A DNA stretch of 64,000 nt from Bugula neritina (GCA_964035545.1 CAXIUT010000183.1:1-64000), one strand, 5' to 3'. Shown: positions 46,501-59,200, counted from the first letter of the stretch. Program-made: numbers and translations. Notes: generated by a model not told the origin, from the letters alone.

Positions 46501-46831
46501 ACATGCTGAAATACACTGTAACATGTTGAAATACACTGCAACACAATGAAATATACTGCAACATACCAAAATATATGGTAAACTACTGAAATATACTTTA
46601 ACACATTGAAAAATACTGCAACATACTGAAATATACTGTAACACACTGAAATATACTGCAACATACTGAAATACACTGTAACATACTGAAATATACTGCA
46701 ACATACTGAAACACACTGTAACATACTGAAATACACTGCAACATACTACAACATACTGAAATACACTGCAACAAATTGAAATATACTGAAACATACCTAA
46801 ATATACGGTAATAAACCGAAATACACTGCAA
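34509..46831. repeat. Satellite B higher-order unit 6 (12323 bp, composite)
   Basis: This is the longest unit. It starts like unit 5, contains a 1272-bp tandem duplication near its start, then follows unit 5 at offsets of 8748-8749 bp (28314 matches 37062, 31556 matches 40305, 33088 matches 41837). Near its end one block occurs three times, at 41255, 42627 and 44829. The final part returns to the common unit end at an offset of 12323 bp from unit 5 (34275 matches 46598). The unit is therefore a mosaic of earlier blocks rather than a simple copy. Confidence 0.8.
34600..37010. repeat. 1272-bp tandem duplication inside unit 6
   Basis: The variant order at 34653, 34934, 35168 and 35220 reappears at 35925, 36206, 36440 and 36492, always 1272 bp later. 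The second copy carries a few private changes, such as CATCCAACAAC near 36535 where the first has CATCCTACAAC. The first copy has its own, such as ACTGCAACACAATG near 34816 where related copies have CTGCGACACAATG. After about 37010 the second copy joins a different block, so the exchange that made the duplication also joined two non-adjacent segments. The left edge is uncertain by about 50 bp. Confidence 0.8.
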
Positions 46832-48332
46832 CCCATTGAAATATACTGCAACCTACTGAAATATATGGTAAACTACTGAAATATACTGCGACACATTGCA
46901 ATATACTGTAACATACTGAAACATGCTGTGGCACACTAAAATAGACTGCAGCTCACTGAAATATACTGCAACATACTAAAATTCACTGCAGCATCCTACA
47001 ACATGCTGAAATACACTGTAACATATTGAATTACACTGCAACACATTGAAATATACTGCAATATACCGAAATATATGGTAAACTATTGAAACATACTGTA
47101 ACACATTGAAAAATACTGCAAGATACTGAAATATACTGCGACACAATGCAATATACTGTAACATACTGAGATACACTGTAACATTCTACAACATACTGAA
47201 ATACACAGTATTATATTGAAATACACTGCAACACATTGAAATATACTGCAACATACCTAAATATACGGTAATTTACTGAAATATACTGTAACACATTGAA
47301 AAATACTGCAAGAAACTGAAATATACTGCGACACATTGAAAAATACTGCAACATACTGAAATACACTGCAACACACTGAAATACTTTGCAAAATACTACA
47401 ACTTACTGAAATACACTGTAACATTATGAAACACACTGCAACACATTGAAATATACTGCAATGTACCGAAATATATAGTAAACTACTCAATTATACTGTA
47501 ACATACTGAGATATGCTGTAGCACACTGAAATACACTGCAACTCACTGAAATAAACTGCAACATACTGAAATACACTGCAATATCCTACAACATACTGAA
47601 ATACACTGTAACATATTGAAATACACTGCAACACATTGAAATATACTGCGATATACCTCAACATACGAAAATACACAATGAAATATACTGCAACATACCG
47701 GAATATATGGTAAACTACTGAAATATACTGTAACACATTGAAAAATACTGCAACATACTGAAATATACTGCGACAAAATGCAATATACTGTAACATACTG
47801 AGATATGCTGTAACACACTGAAACACACTGCAACTCACTGAAAGATACTGAAATATACTGCGACACATTGCAATATACCGTAACATACTGAAGTATGCTG
47901 TAGCAGACTGAACTACACTGCAACTCACTGAAATACACTGCAACATACTGAAATAAACTGTAACATATTGAAACATACCACAACATACTGCAACATACTG
48001 AAATACACTGTAACATACTGGACTACACTGCAAAATACTACAACATATTGAAATACACTGCAACACATTGAAATATACTGCAACATACCTAAATATACGG
48101 TAATATACCGCAAAATACTGTAACACATTGAAAAATACTGTAACATACTGAAATATACTGCGACACATTGCAATATACTGTAACATACTGAAACATGCTG
48201 TAGCACACTAAAATAGACTGCAGCTCACTGAAATATACTGCAACATACTGAAATTCACTGCAGCATCCTACAACATGCTGAAATACACTGTAACATATTG
48301 AATTACACTGCAACACATTCAAATATACTGCA

Positions 48333-48334
48333 AT
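48333..48334. other. Target-site duplication, left copy (AT)
   Basis: The bases AT directly precede the CACAGTTA end of the inserted element, and AT also directly follows its CTGTG end at 50909-50910. The uninterrupted target reads CTGCAATATACCG in sister copies (for example 13140-13152 and 51415-51427). It is regenerated exactly when the element and one AT are removed. A shared TC/GA at the ends with no duplication is an alternative reading that fits the same bases. Confidence 0.7.
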
Positions 48335-48500
48335 CACAGTTAGTTTAAGGTCATTACTTTCCAGATTCAGGCACTGCTTTACGTTATATATAAACGGTTT
48401 CCAGGGGATAGCTCGAACAGTTTTTGTCTCACACTAATAAATTTTACATGAAAAGATAGCTCTTGCATTCCTCTTTCATATACTTTTTTAATTTTTCAAT
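48335..48500 (+). repeat. Left terminal inverted repeat of the transposon
   Basis: The repeat pairs with 50735-50908 in inverted orientation. Best-conserved pieces are the first 20 bases (one mismatch, G for C at position 9), TTTAYGTTMTATATRAAC, GATAGCTCGAACAG at 48408-48421, TGAAAAGATA near 48449-48458, and a CATATACTTTTTT-like piece near 48478-48489. The left repeat lacks about 10 bases present in the right one after GGCACTGC. Beyond about 48500 similarity fades into T- and A-rich sequence. Confidence 0.85.
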
Positions 48501-49199
48501 AAAAAAATTTCTGAGAAAGTTGTTGCATGATAAGTAAAATTTTACACCCTCCATGTTCCACTGCTGTAGCACAGGGGATTCATTTTATAAAGTCTAAAAG
48601 TTAAACTTGACGTTCCTTGATATGTTTTCTCTAATATACTTTCTTTGTTTTTTGAAATTCTGTTTATGCTCTTCACAATTTGGTAAAAACATACACCATT
48701 TTGCAAGTTTCACTGCAATTTTCTAAATTCTTCATATGGTGGTTCTAGCTACGCTCCTGTGACTAATTATAACATTCCTAGTACGTTTGCCACTCTGCGC
48801 GCTATCACAATAACATATAGTACCCTCTCGCACAAATTGGCAATCTATTGGATTTCTGCCAATATAATGTTCCCTGTTTTACATTAGCACTTAGCTGAAG
48901 CATCTCACTATGTTACAACCTATTGAAAATGCCTCAGCACAACATAATTCCTTGTTTGTTTGGCAGAGTTAATTTCAGCTAAATCACTTCACTTTGCAGT
49001 CTTGTCAGTAAAGGTCTGTTTATAGTGCAGCAGTTGTACTTTCCGTTTCTCTAATTCACATATGATTATTTTAAGTACATTGTATTCTATAAGATCAATT
49101 TAAGGTTTAACCCAGTGTTCAGTATCTAATTATTATGCGTGTATGTTGTCTGACTGTTGAACAAAAGTTAAAAAAAACTTACAATTATAGCCATATTTA
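48501..49199. other. Unassigned AT-rich interior of the transposon, left part
   Basis: The stretch is unique, non-repetitive and AT-rich. It has no open frame of about 60 codons or more on either strand, no tRNA signature and no family I recognise. The piece TACGCTCCTG at 48750-48759 is matched in inverted orientation by CAGGAGCGTA at 50656-50665. This could be a relic of inverted repeats once longer than the recognisable ends, or chance. Confidence 0.6.
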
Positions 49200-49317
49200 T
49201 TATACATGTGTAGGATTTGCATAAGTTGACAAAAAAATTGCAACAAACTAGGGTTGAACCATGACCAACCAACTCCTCGCCGACGCCTTTAACCTCTGGA
49301 CCACTCAGTCATCGTAC
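49200..49317 (-). mobile_element. tRNA-derived, SINE-like fragment with Pol III boxes
   Basis: On the minus strand the sequence TGACTGAGTGG (49311-49301) fits an internal Pol III box A. The sequence GGTTCAACCC, whose complement is at 49251-49260, fits box B, 40 bases further on. Between them, GAGGTTAAAGGCGTCGG resembles the D-arm region of Ser/Leu-type tRNAs. The T-stem is mostly unpaired, no acceptor stem closes and no clear anticodon arm is present, so this is not a working tRNA gene. After box B the minus strand runs into GTTTGTTGCAATTTTTTTG and further AT-rich sequence, as a SINE body might. I could not place the 3' end or flanking duplications. A decayed tRNA pseudogene is the main alternative. 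Confidence 0.6.
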
Positions 49318-50255
49318 ATACGACGCGCACTATATGAGTGACTATTATTAAATAAATATTTCGCGTGCAAATGGGTTATAATTATTAGGCTGTCAATTCA
49401 TGTTGATTAGCAGTGAACTGTTGCAATAGCCTCGGGTTACTAGCAGAGGTAATGGTTTTAAACAAATAACCCAAAAGTTTAAAAATAAGTAGCTTGCGTA
49501 TTGCTAGCTACAAAAACAGGTCTGAAATAGACTGGTAAAGCAAGCTCTTATTGTAGAGTTTGCAGGTGTGCTCTAAAATAAAACTTAAACTGTATGCTAT
49601 TACATAAGTATTTGTATGCAAGAGATAAATGGACAATACTGAGTTTCTGAAAACAACATACTTGAAGTTAACTTTGACAATGGTGTGTTATTTTCATCAT
49701 ACACTAGCACAGGTAGGGCCTATGCCCTATAGCATAAATCTCTAATCATATGAATCTTTATGAAGCCCACAGCTCATGTAAGGGTTGCAATGTAATTTGA
49801 AACTAAAAATTATGTTGCTGCATTGTGTCTAAGGTATATTAGAGAGCAGAATTTGGTTTTACTAGCCTACCCCAATGGCATTCTACAATGCAGCTTATAT
49901 GCTGGCAGTTGTAATAAGTACTGTCAATAGCAAGGTTACTATCACTGCTAGCTCTGTGCAGTATGTAACCTCTTGAATAATTGCGCCAATTTTAAACTCT
50001 TGGAAGTTGGCCAAGTTATCATATCGCAGCCAGCCACCGGAGACAAAGCATCAGAGCTATTCATATAATATTATACTGATGCACTTGGTAGCAGAGTGGC
50101 TAATCTAATATAGTTCATAGTTCAACATCCTTTACTTTGGGAATACAGCCTCTTTTTTTAGGTTTACCTAACAAAGCATGAAAATATCTAAATTGATATT
50201 CTGATAATTTAGAGGTACATTTTGAAAACTAGGTTAGTTGCACTTGTTTGCACAA
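49318..50255. other. Unassigned interior of the transposon, middle part
   Basis: The sequence is single-copy-like, with no satellite monomers, no open frame of useful length and no recognised RNA gene. Immediately next to the tRNA-like segment it contains GACGCGCACTATATGAGTGA, which may be the 5' leader of that fragment on the minus strand. Elsewhere I see only scattered AT-rich words. It is presumably element filler or older nested insertions. Confidence 0.55.
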
Positions 50256-50350
50256 CAATAATAAAATATATATTATGCAGTATAATAAAAACACACTTAA
50301 TACTACATAATATATTATAATGATAATAATATAATATTATAAATACTATT
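50256..50350. repeat. AT-rich low-complexity tract
   Basis: The tract is composed almost only of A and T, with many TAATA/TATTA words (for example TAATATATTATAATGATAAT). It has several short self-complementary stretches but no fixed period. It lies inside the transposon and may be a degraded microsatellite. No function can be read from it. Confidence 0.7.
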
Positions 50351-50734
50351 ACTGCATTTTATATCTCGGATGGTTTCCAAAAAAATGTATCACAAGTTCT
50401 GTAATTATACATAAAAAAAACTAGCTAGGCAGCAGGTTAGAATTGAGTAAATTTTTAAAACATGAAATCATGATTTGAATATTGTTTTATTTAGGCCAAC
50501 CAACCTAGGAATACTAGATCGGGTTTTAGCTGACAGTTTATAACATTTAGCTTTTGAGCCAGCAGCACCAGCACTTGTGAAGTATAGGCAGAGTTAGTGA
50601 AGCGAGACTAACGAGCACTCAAATACAAGGCATATTGAGATATACAATAACAAGTCAGGAGCGTATAAATTACAAAGAATGTGGAAGGGGGACTATGTTT
50701 TTCAACAAGCTATAACTTAAACATTAATTGGCTT
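50351..50734. other. Unassigned interior of the transposon, right part
   Basis: The stretch is unique sequence without an open frame of useful length or a recognisable RNA. It contains the imperfect internal repeat GTTAGTGAAGCGAGACTAACGAGC near 50590-50612, in which GTTAG and CTAAC could pair around a short loop. The remainder is AT-rich and ends at the right terminal inverted repeat. Confidence 0.5.
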
Positions 50735-50908
50735 TTGAAAAAAAGAAAAAAGTATATTGGAGAACATAAGTTTCTTTATCTTTTCATATTTTTTTTGTTC
50801 TTGTGACATTCAACCTGTTCGAGCTATCAGTGGAACATTGTTCATATAGAACATAAAGCACCTGGCAAAGAGCCAGAAACTGAAAAGCATGACCTTAAAG
50901 TAACTGTG
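50735..50908 (-). repeat. Right terminal inverted repeat of the transposon
   Basis: Read on the minus strand from 50908, it begins CACAGTTACTTTAAGGTCAT and continues with CTTTATGTTCTATATGAAC, GATAGCTCGAACAG and TGAAAAGATA in the same order as the left repeat. It contains a local hairpin-like CTGGCTCTTTGCCAG that the left repeat lacks or has lost. The inner limit is set where AAAAAGAAAAAAGTATATTGG stops matching the left end, near 50735. Confidence 0.85.
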
Positions 50909-50910
50909 AT
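50909..50910. other. Target-site duplication, right copy (AT)
   Basis: AT follows the CTGTG end of the element and precedes ATACCGAAATATATGG of satellite B. It matches the AT at 48333-48334. See the left copy for the empty-site comparison. Confidence 0.7.
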
Positions 50911-51760
50911 ATACCGAAATATATGGTAAACTACTAAAACACACTGTAACACATTGAAAAATACTGCAAGATACTGAAATATACTGCGACACAATGCAAT
51001 ATACTGTAACATACTGAGATATGCTGTAGCACACTGAAATACACTGCAACACACTATAATACACTGCAAAATACTACAACATACTGAATTACACTGCAAT
51101 ATATTGAAATACAATGCAACACATTGAACTATACTGCAACATACCTAAATATACGGAAATATACTGAAATATACTGTAACACACTGAAAAACACTGCAAC
51201 ATACTGAAATATACTGCAAGATACTGCAACATACCGAAATACACTGGGACATACTGAAACGCACTGTAACATACTGAAACATGCTGTAGCACACTAAAAT
51301 AGACTGCAGCTCACTGAAATATACTGCAACATACTGAAATTCACTGCAGCATCCTACAACATGCTGAAATACACTGTAACATATTGAATTACACTGCAAC
51401 ACATTCAACTATACTGCAATATACCGAAATATATGGTAAACTACTGAAACATACTGTAACACATTGAAAAATACTGCAAGATACTGAAATATACTGCGAC
51501 ACAATGCAATATACTGTAACATACTGAGATATGCTGTAGCACACTGAAATACACTGCAACACACTATAATACACTGCAAAATACTACAACATACTGAATT
51601 ACACTGCAATATATTGAAATACAATGCAACACATTGAACTATACTGCAACATACCTAAATATACGGAAATATACTGAAATATACTGTAACACACTGAAAA
51701 ATACTGCAACATACTGAAATACACTGCAACCCACTGAAATACATCGCAAAATACTACAAC
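50911..51760. repeat. 510-bp tandem repeat adjoining the transposon
   Basis: ATACCGAAATATATGG at 50911 recurs at 51421, and ACACTGAAATACACTGCAAC at 51031 recurs at 51541; both are 510 bp apart. The segment 51265-51420 also matches 48179-48334, the sequence just left of the transposon. Without the insertion the region is therefore a two-copy 510-bp repeat, and the transposon sits in the left copy while the right copy keeps the intact target at 51420/51421. Confidence 0.8.
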
Positions 51761-53231
51761 ATATTGAAATACACTGTAACACATTGAAATATACTACAAC
51801 ATACCTAAATATCCGGTAATATACTGAAATATACTGTAACACATTGAAAAATACTGCAACATACTGAAATACACTGCAACCCACTGAAATACATCGCAAA
51901 ATACTACAACATACTGAAATACACTGTAACATATTGAAATACACTGCAACACATTAAAATATACTGCAACCTACAGAAATATATGGTAAACTACTGAAAT
52001 ATACTGTAACACATTGAAAAATACTGCAACACACTGAAACGTACTGCGACACATTGCAATATACTGTAACATACTGAAACATACTGTAGCACACTGAAAT
52101 AGACTGCAGCTCACTGAAATATACTGCATTATACTGAAATTCACTGCAGCATCCTACAACATGCTGAAATACACTGTAACGTATTGAAATACACTGCAAC
52201 AAACTACAACATATTGAAATACACTGCAACGCATTGAAAGACACTGCAACACATTGAAATATACTGCAACATACCAAAATATATGGTAAACTGCTGAAAT
52301 ATACTTTAACACATTGGAAAATACTGCAACATACTGAAATATACTGTAACACACTGAAATATACTGCAACATACTGAAATACACTGCTAGATACCGAAAT
52401 ACACTGCAACATACTGCAACATTCTGGAATACACTGCAACATACCTAAATATACGGTGATATACCGAAAAAAAAACTGTAACAGATGGAAAAATTCTGCA
52501 ACATACTGAAATAAACTGCAACACACTGAAATACACCGCAAAATATTACAACATACTGAAATACACTGTAACATATTGAAATACACTGCAACACTTTGAA
52601 ATATACTGCAACATACCGAAATATATGGTAAACTACTAAAATATACTGTAACACTTTGAAAAATAGTGCAACATACTGAAATATACTGCGACACTTTGCA
52701 ATGTACTGTAACATACTGAAATATACTGTAACACACTGAAATATACTGCAACATACTGAAATACACTGTAACATACTGAAATAAACTGCAACATACCAAA
52801 ATATATGGTAAACTACTGAAATATACTTTAACACATTGAAAAATACTGCAACATACTAAAATATACTGTAACACACTGCAAGATACTGCATTATACTGAC
52901 ATACACTGGAACATATTGAAATACACTGCAACATCCTACAACATGCTGAAATACACTGTAACATGTTGAAATACACTGCAACAGAATGAAATATACTGCA
53001 ACATACCAAAATATATGGTAAACTACTGAAATATACTGTAACACACTGAAATATACTGCAACATACTGAAATACACTGTAACATACTGAAATATACTGCA
53101 ACATACTGAAACACACTGTAACATACTGAAATACACTGCAACATACTACAACATACTGAAATACACTGCAACAAATTGAAATATACTGAAACATACCTAA
53201 ATATACGGTAATAAACCGAAATACACTGCAA

Positions 53232-56200
53232 CCCATTGAAATATACTGCAACCTACTGAAATATATGGTAAACTACTGAAATATACTGCGACACATTGCA
53301 ATATACTGTGACATACTGAAACATGCTGTGGCACACTAAAATAGACTGCAGCTCACTGAAATATACTGCAACATACTAAAATTCACTGCAGCATCCTACA
53401 ACATGCTGAAATACACTGTAACATATTGAATTACACTGCAACACATTGAAATATACTGCAATATACCGAAATATATGGTAAACTATTGAAACATGCTGTA
53501 ACACATTGAAAAATACTGCAAGATACTGAAATATACTGCGACACAATGCAATATACTGTAACATACTGAGATACACTGTAACATTCTACAACATACTGAA
53601 ATACACAGTATTATATTGAAATACACTGCAACACATTGAAATATACTGCAACATACCTAAATATACGGTAATTTACTGAAATATACTGTAACACATTGAA
53701 AAATACTGCAAGAAACTGAAATATACTGCGACACATTGAAAAATACTGCAACATACTGAAATACACTGCAACACACTGAAATACTTTGCAAAATACTACA
53801 ACTTACTGAAATACACTGTAACATTATGAAACACACTGCAACACATTGAAATATACTGCAATGTACCGAAATATATAGTAAACTACTCAATTATACTGTA
53901 ACATACTGAGATATGCTGTAGCACACTGAAATACACTGCAACTCACTGAAATAAACTGCAACATACTGAAATACACTGCAACATCCTACAACATACTGAA
54001 ATACACTGTAACATATTGAAATACACTGCAACACATTGAAATATACTGCGATATACCTCAACATACGGTAGTACACAATGAAATATACTGCAACATACCG
54101 GAATATATGGTAAACTACTGAGATATACTGTAACACATTGAAAAATACTGCAACATACTGAAATATACTGCGACAAAATGCAATATACTGTAACATACTG
54201 AGATATGCTGTAACACACTGAAACACACTGCAACTCACTGAAAGATACTGAAATATACTGCGACACATTGCAATATACCGTAACATACTGAAGTATGCTG
54301 TAGCAGACTGAACTACACTGCAACTCACTGAAATACACTGCAACATACTGAAATAAACTGTAACATATTGAAACATACCGCAACATACTGCAACATACTG
54401 AAAAACACTGTAACATACTGGACTACACTGCAAAAAACTACAACATATTGAAATACACTGCAACACATTGAAATATACTGCAACATACCTAAATATACGG
54501 TAATATACCGCAAAATACTGTAACACATTGAAAAATACTGTAACATACTGAAATATACTGCGACACATTGCAATATACTGTAACATACTGAAACATGCTG
54601 TAGCACACTAAAATAGACTGCAGCTCACTGAAATATACTGCAACATACTGAAATTCACTGCAGCATCCTACAACATGCTGAAATACACTGTAACATATTG
54701 AATTACACTGCAACACATTCAAATATACTGCAATATACCGAAATATATGGTAAACTACTGAAACATACTGTAACACATTGAAAAATACTGCAAGATACTG
54801 AAATATACTGCGACACAATGCAATATACTGTAACATACTGAGATATGCTGTAGCACACTGAAATACACTGCAACACACTATAATACACTGCAAAATACTA
54901 CAACATACTGAATTACACTGCAATATATTGAAATACAATGCAACACATTGAACTATAATGCAACATACCTAAATATACGGAAATATACTGAAATATACTG
55001 TAACACACTGAAAAACACTGCAACATACTGAAATATACTGCAAGATACTGCAACATACCGAAATACACTGGGACATACTGAAACACACTGCAACATACTG
55101 CATTATACTGACATACACTGGAACATATTGAAATACACTGCAACATCCTACAACATGCTGAAATACTCTGTAACATATTGAAATACACTGCAACACATTG
55201 AAATATACTGCCACATACCGAAATATATGGTGAACTACTGAAATATACTGTAACACATTGAAAAATACTGCAACATACTGAAATACACTGTAACATACTG
55301 AAATAAACTGCAACATACTGAAATACACTGCAACACACTGAAATACTTCGCAAAATACTACAACTTACTGAAATACACTGTAACATATTGAAACAGACTG
55401 CAACACATTGAAATATACTGCAATGTACCGAAATATATGGTAAACTACTGAAATTTACCGTAACACATTGAAAAATACTGCAAGATACTGAAATAAACTT
55501 CGACACATTGCAATATACTGTAACATACTGAACTATGCTGTAGCACACTGAGATACACTGCAACTCACTGAAATATACTGCAACATATTGAAATACACTG
55601 CAAGATCCTACAACATGCTGAAATACACTGTAACATATTGAAATACAGTGCAACACATTGAACTATACTGCGACATACCGAAATATATGGTAAACTAGTG
55701 AAATATACTTCAACACATTGAAAAATACTGCAACATACTGAAATACAGTGTAACACACTGAAATATACTGCAACATACTGAAATACACTGTAACATACTG
55801 AAATAAACTGCAACATACTGAAATACACTGCTACATACTGAAATATACTGCAACATACTGCAACATACTGAAATACACTGTAACATACTGAAATACACTG
55901 CAACAAACTACAACATATTGAAATACACTGCAACACATTGAACAATACTGCAACATACTGAAATATACTGTAACACACTGAAATATACTGCAACATACTG
56001 AAATACACTGTAACATACTGAAAGAAACTGCAACATACTGAAATACACTGCAACATCCTACAACATACTGAATTACACTGTAACATATTGAAATACACTG
56101 CAACACATTGAAAAATACTGCAACATACCGAAATATATGGTAAACTATTGAATTATACTGTAACACATTGAAAAATACTGAAACACACTGAAATATACTC

Positions 56201-59200
56201 TGACACAATGCAATATACTGTAACATACTGAAATATGCTGTAGCACACTGAAATACACTGCGACTCACTGAAATATACTGCAACATACTGAAAAACACTG
56301 TAACATATTGAAACATACTGCAACATACTGCAACATACTGAAATACACTGTAACATACTGAAATACATTGCAAAATACTACAACATATTGAAATACACTG
56401 CAACACATTGAAATATACTGCAACATACCTAAATATCCGGTAATATACTGAAATATACTGTAACACATTGAAAAATACTGCAACATACTGAAATACACTG
56501 CAACCCACTGAAATACATCGCAAAAGACTACAACATACTGAAATACACTGTAACATAGTGAAATACACTGCAACACATTGAAATATACCGCAACATACCT
56601 AAATATACGGTAATATACTGAAATATACTGTAAAACATTGAAAAATACTGCAAGATACTGAAATATACTGCGACACAATGCAATATACTGTAACATACTG
56701 AGATATGCTGTAGCACACTGAAATACACTGCAACACACTATAATACACTGCAAAATACTACAACATACTGAATTACACTGCAATATATTGAAATACAATG
56801 CAACACATTGAACTATAATGCAACATACCTAAATATACGGAAATATACTGAAATATACTGTAACACACTGAAAAACACTGCAACATACTGAAATATACTG
56901 CAAGATACTGCAACATACCGAAATACACTGGGACATACTGAAACACACTGCAACATACTGCATTATACTGACATACACTGGAACATATTGAAATACACTG
57001 CAACATCCTACAACATGCTGAAATACTCTGTAACATATTGAAATACACTGCAACACATTGAAATATACTGCCACATACCGAAATATATGGTGAACTACTG
57101 AAATATACTGTAACACATTGAAAAATACTGCAACATACTGAAATACACTGTAACATACTGAAATAAACTGCAACATACTGAAATACACTGCAACACACTG
57201 AAATACTTCGCAAAATACTACAACTTACTGAAATACACTGTAACATATTGAAACAGACTGCAACACATTGAAATATACTGCAATGTACCGAAATATATGG
57301 TAAACTACTGAAATTTACCGTAACACATTGAAAAATACTGCAAGATACTGAAATAAACTTCGACACATTGCAATATACTGTAACATACTGAACTATGCTG
57401 TAGCACACTGAGATACACTGCAACTCACTGAAATATACTGCAACATATTGAAATACACTGCAAGATCCTACAACATGCTGAAATACACTGTAACATATTG
57501 AAATACAGTGCAACACATTGAACTATACTGCGACATACCGAAATATATGGTAAACTAGTGAAATATACTTCAACACATTGAAAAATACTGCAACATACTG
57601 AAATACAGTGTAACACACTGAAATATACTGCAACATACTGAAATACACTGTAACATACTGAAATAAACTGCAACATACTGAAATACACTGCTACATACTG
57701 AAATATACTGCAACATACTGCAACATACTGAAATACACTGTAACATACTGAAATACACTGCAACAAACTACAACATATTGAAATACACTGCAACACATTG
57801 AACAATACTGCAACATACTGAAATATACTGTAACACACTGAAATATACTGCAACATACTGAAATACACTGTAACATACTGAAAGAAACTGCAACATACTG
57901 AAATACACTGCAACATCCTACAACATACTGAATTACACTGTAACATATTGAAATACACTGCAACACATTGAAAAATACTGCAACATACCGAAATATATGG
58001 TAAACTATTGAATTATACTGTAACACATTGAAAAATACTGAAACACACTGAAATATACTCTGACACAATGCAATATACTGTAACATACTGAAATATGCTG
58101 TAGCACACTGAAATACACTGCGACTCACTGAAATATACTGCAACATACTGAAAAACACTGTAACATATTGAAACATACTGCAACATACTGCAACATACTG
58201 AAATACACTGTAACATACTGAAATACATTGCAAAATACTACAACATATTGAAATACACTGCAACACATTGAAATATACTGCAACATACCTAAATATCCGG
58301 TAATATACTGAAATATACTGTAACACATTGAAAAATACTGCAACATACTGAAATACACTGCAACCCACTGAAATACATCGCAAAAGACTACAACATACTG
58401 AAATACACTGTAACATAGTGAAATACACTGCAACACATTGAAATATACCGCAACATACCTAAATATACGGTAATATACTGAAATATACTGTAAAACATTG
58501 AAAAATACTGCAAGATACTGAAATATACTGCGACACAATGCAATATACTGTAACATACTGAGATATGCTGTAGCACACTGAAATACACTGCAACACACTA
58601 TAATACACTGCAAAATACTACAACATACTGAATTACACTGCAATATATTGAAATACAATGCAACACATTGAACTATAATGCAACATACCTAAATATACGG
58701 AAATATACTGAAATATACTGTAACACACTGAAAAACACTGCAACATACTGAAATATACTGCAAGATACTGCAACATACCGAAATACACTGGGACATACTG
58801 AAACACACTGCAACATACTGCATTATACTGACATACACTGGAACATATTGAAATACACTGCAACATCCTACAACATGCTGAAATACTCTGTAACATATTG
58901 AAATACACTGCAACACATTGAAATATACTGCCACATACCGAAATATATGGTGAACTACTGAAATATACTGTAACACATTGAAAAATACTGCAACATACTG
59001 AAATACACTGTAACATACTGAAATAAACTGCAACATACTGAAATACACTGCAACACACTGAAATACTTCGCAAAATACTACAACTTACTGAAATACACTG
59101 TAACATATTGAAACAGACTGCAACACATTGAAATATACTGCAATGTACCGAAATATATGGTAAACTACTGAAATTTACCGTAACACATTGAAAAATACTG

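Larger units (their letters stand above)
3405..48334. repeat. Satellite B array, left block (20-bp dimer)
   Basis: The array is about 45 kb of tandem CTGAAATACA + CTGCAACATA. Each 10-bp half matches the pattern CTG-N-AA-Y-A-Y-A, so the dimer is itself a diverged duplication of a 10-bp unit. Frequent variants are CTGTAACATA, TTGAAATACA, CTGCGACACA, TTGAAAAATA and CTGCAGCATC. Marker variants TACCGAAATATATGGTAAAC and CCTAAATATACGGTAATA interrupt the plain dimers every 170-250 bp, or about twice that. On the minus strand the dimer has no stop codon in any frame, so long stop-free runs occur, including 5548-7770 and 9648-11663. These are not interpreted as genes. No promoter, RNA gene or unique spacer was seen within the block. 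Confidence 0.97.
48335..50908. mobile_element. Non-autonomous TIR DNA transposon inserted in satellite B
   Basis: The only non-satellite stretch of the window is 2574 bp long. Its two ends are inverted copies: the left begins CACAGTTAGTTTAAGGTCAT, and the reverse complement of the right end reads CACAGTTACTTTAAGGTCAT, 19 of 20 identical. Similarity continues with gaps for about 165-175 bp, including a shared GATAGCTCGAACAG and TGAAAAGATA. It is flanked by AT on both sides, consistent with a 2-bp target duplication. I found no open frame of useful length and no transposase-like sequence, so it would depend on an enzyme supplied in trans. CACAG-type ends with a 2-bp duplication recall some CMC (CACTA/Mirage-like) and ISL2EU-like elements, but ends alone do not settle the superfamily. 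The interior is AT-rich and includes a tRNA-like piece, possibly a nested SINE. Confidence 0.85.
46832..53231. repeat. Satellite B higher-order unit 7 (6400 bp including a 2576-bp insertion)
   Basis: Once the transposon and its duplicated AT are subtracted, the unit is 3824 bp, close to units 1 and 2. The part before the insertion follows units 1-6 closely. After the insertion there is a 510-bp tandem repeat, then the common block, which matches unit 6 at an offset of 6440 bp (46005 matches 52445). The offset drops to 6400 bp after a 40-bp deletion near 53030, where TTAACACATTGAAAAATACT and the following dimer are missing. Confidence 0.8.

Noticed and set aside
48360-48420. TATATATAA-like word near 48385 as a promoter
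   Set aside because: It lies within the left terminal inverted repeat, in AT-rich DNA, with no gene or transcript feature downstream, so a TATA-like word has no weight here.
49245-49317. Functional tRNA gene on the minus strand
   Set aside because: Box A and box B are good, but the acceptor stem does not close, the T-stem has only about three pairs including a wobble, and no clear anticodon arm can be drawn.
50585-50615. GTTAGTGAAGCGAGACTAAC as a terminator or structured RNA
   Set aside because: Only about five base pairs can form, there is no T-run or conserved context, and such short hairpins are expected by chance.
48335-50908. Transposase or other gene inside the insertion
   Set aside because: No frame of about 60 codons or more lies within it on either strand. 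The only frames reaching it run in from the adjoining satellite through the right end (50810-51064, 50842-51114).
48335-50908. hAT, piggyBac or Tc1/mariner assignment for the transposon
   Set aside because: The flanks do not show an 8-bp, TTAA or TA duplication. The observed flank is AT on both sides with CACAG ends, which fits none of these cleanly.
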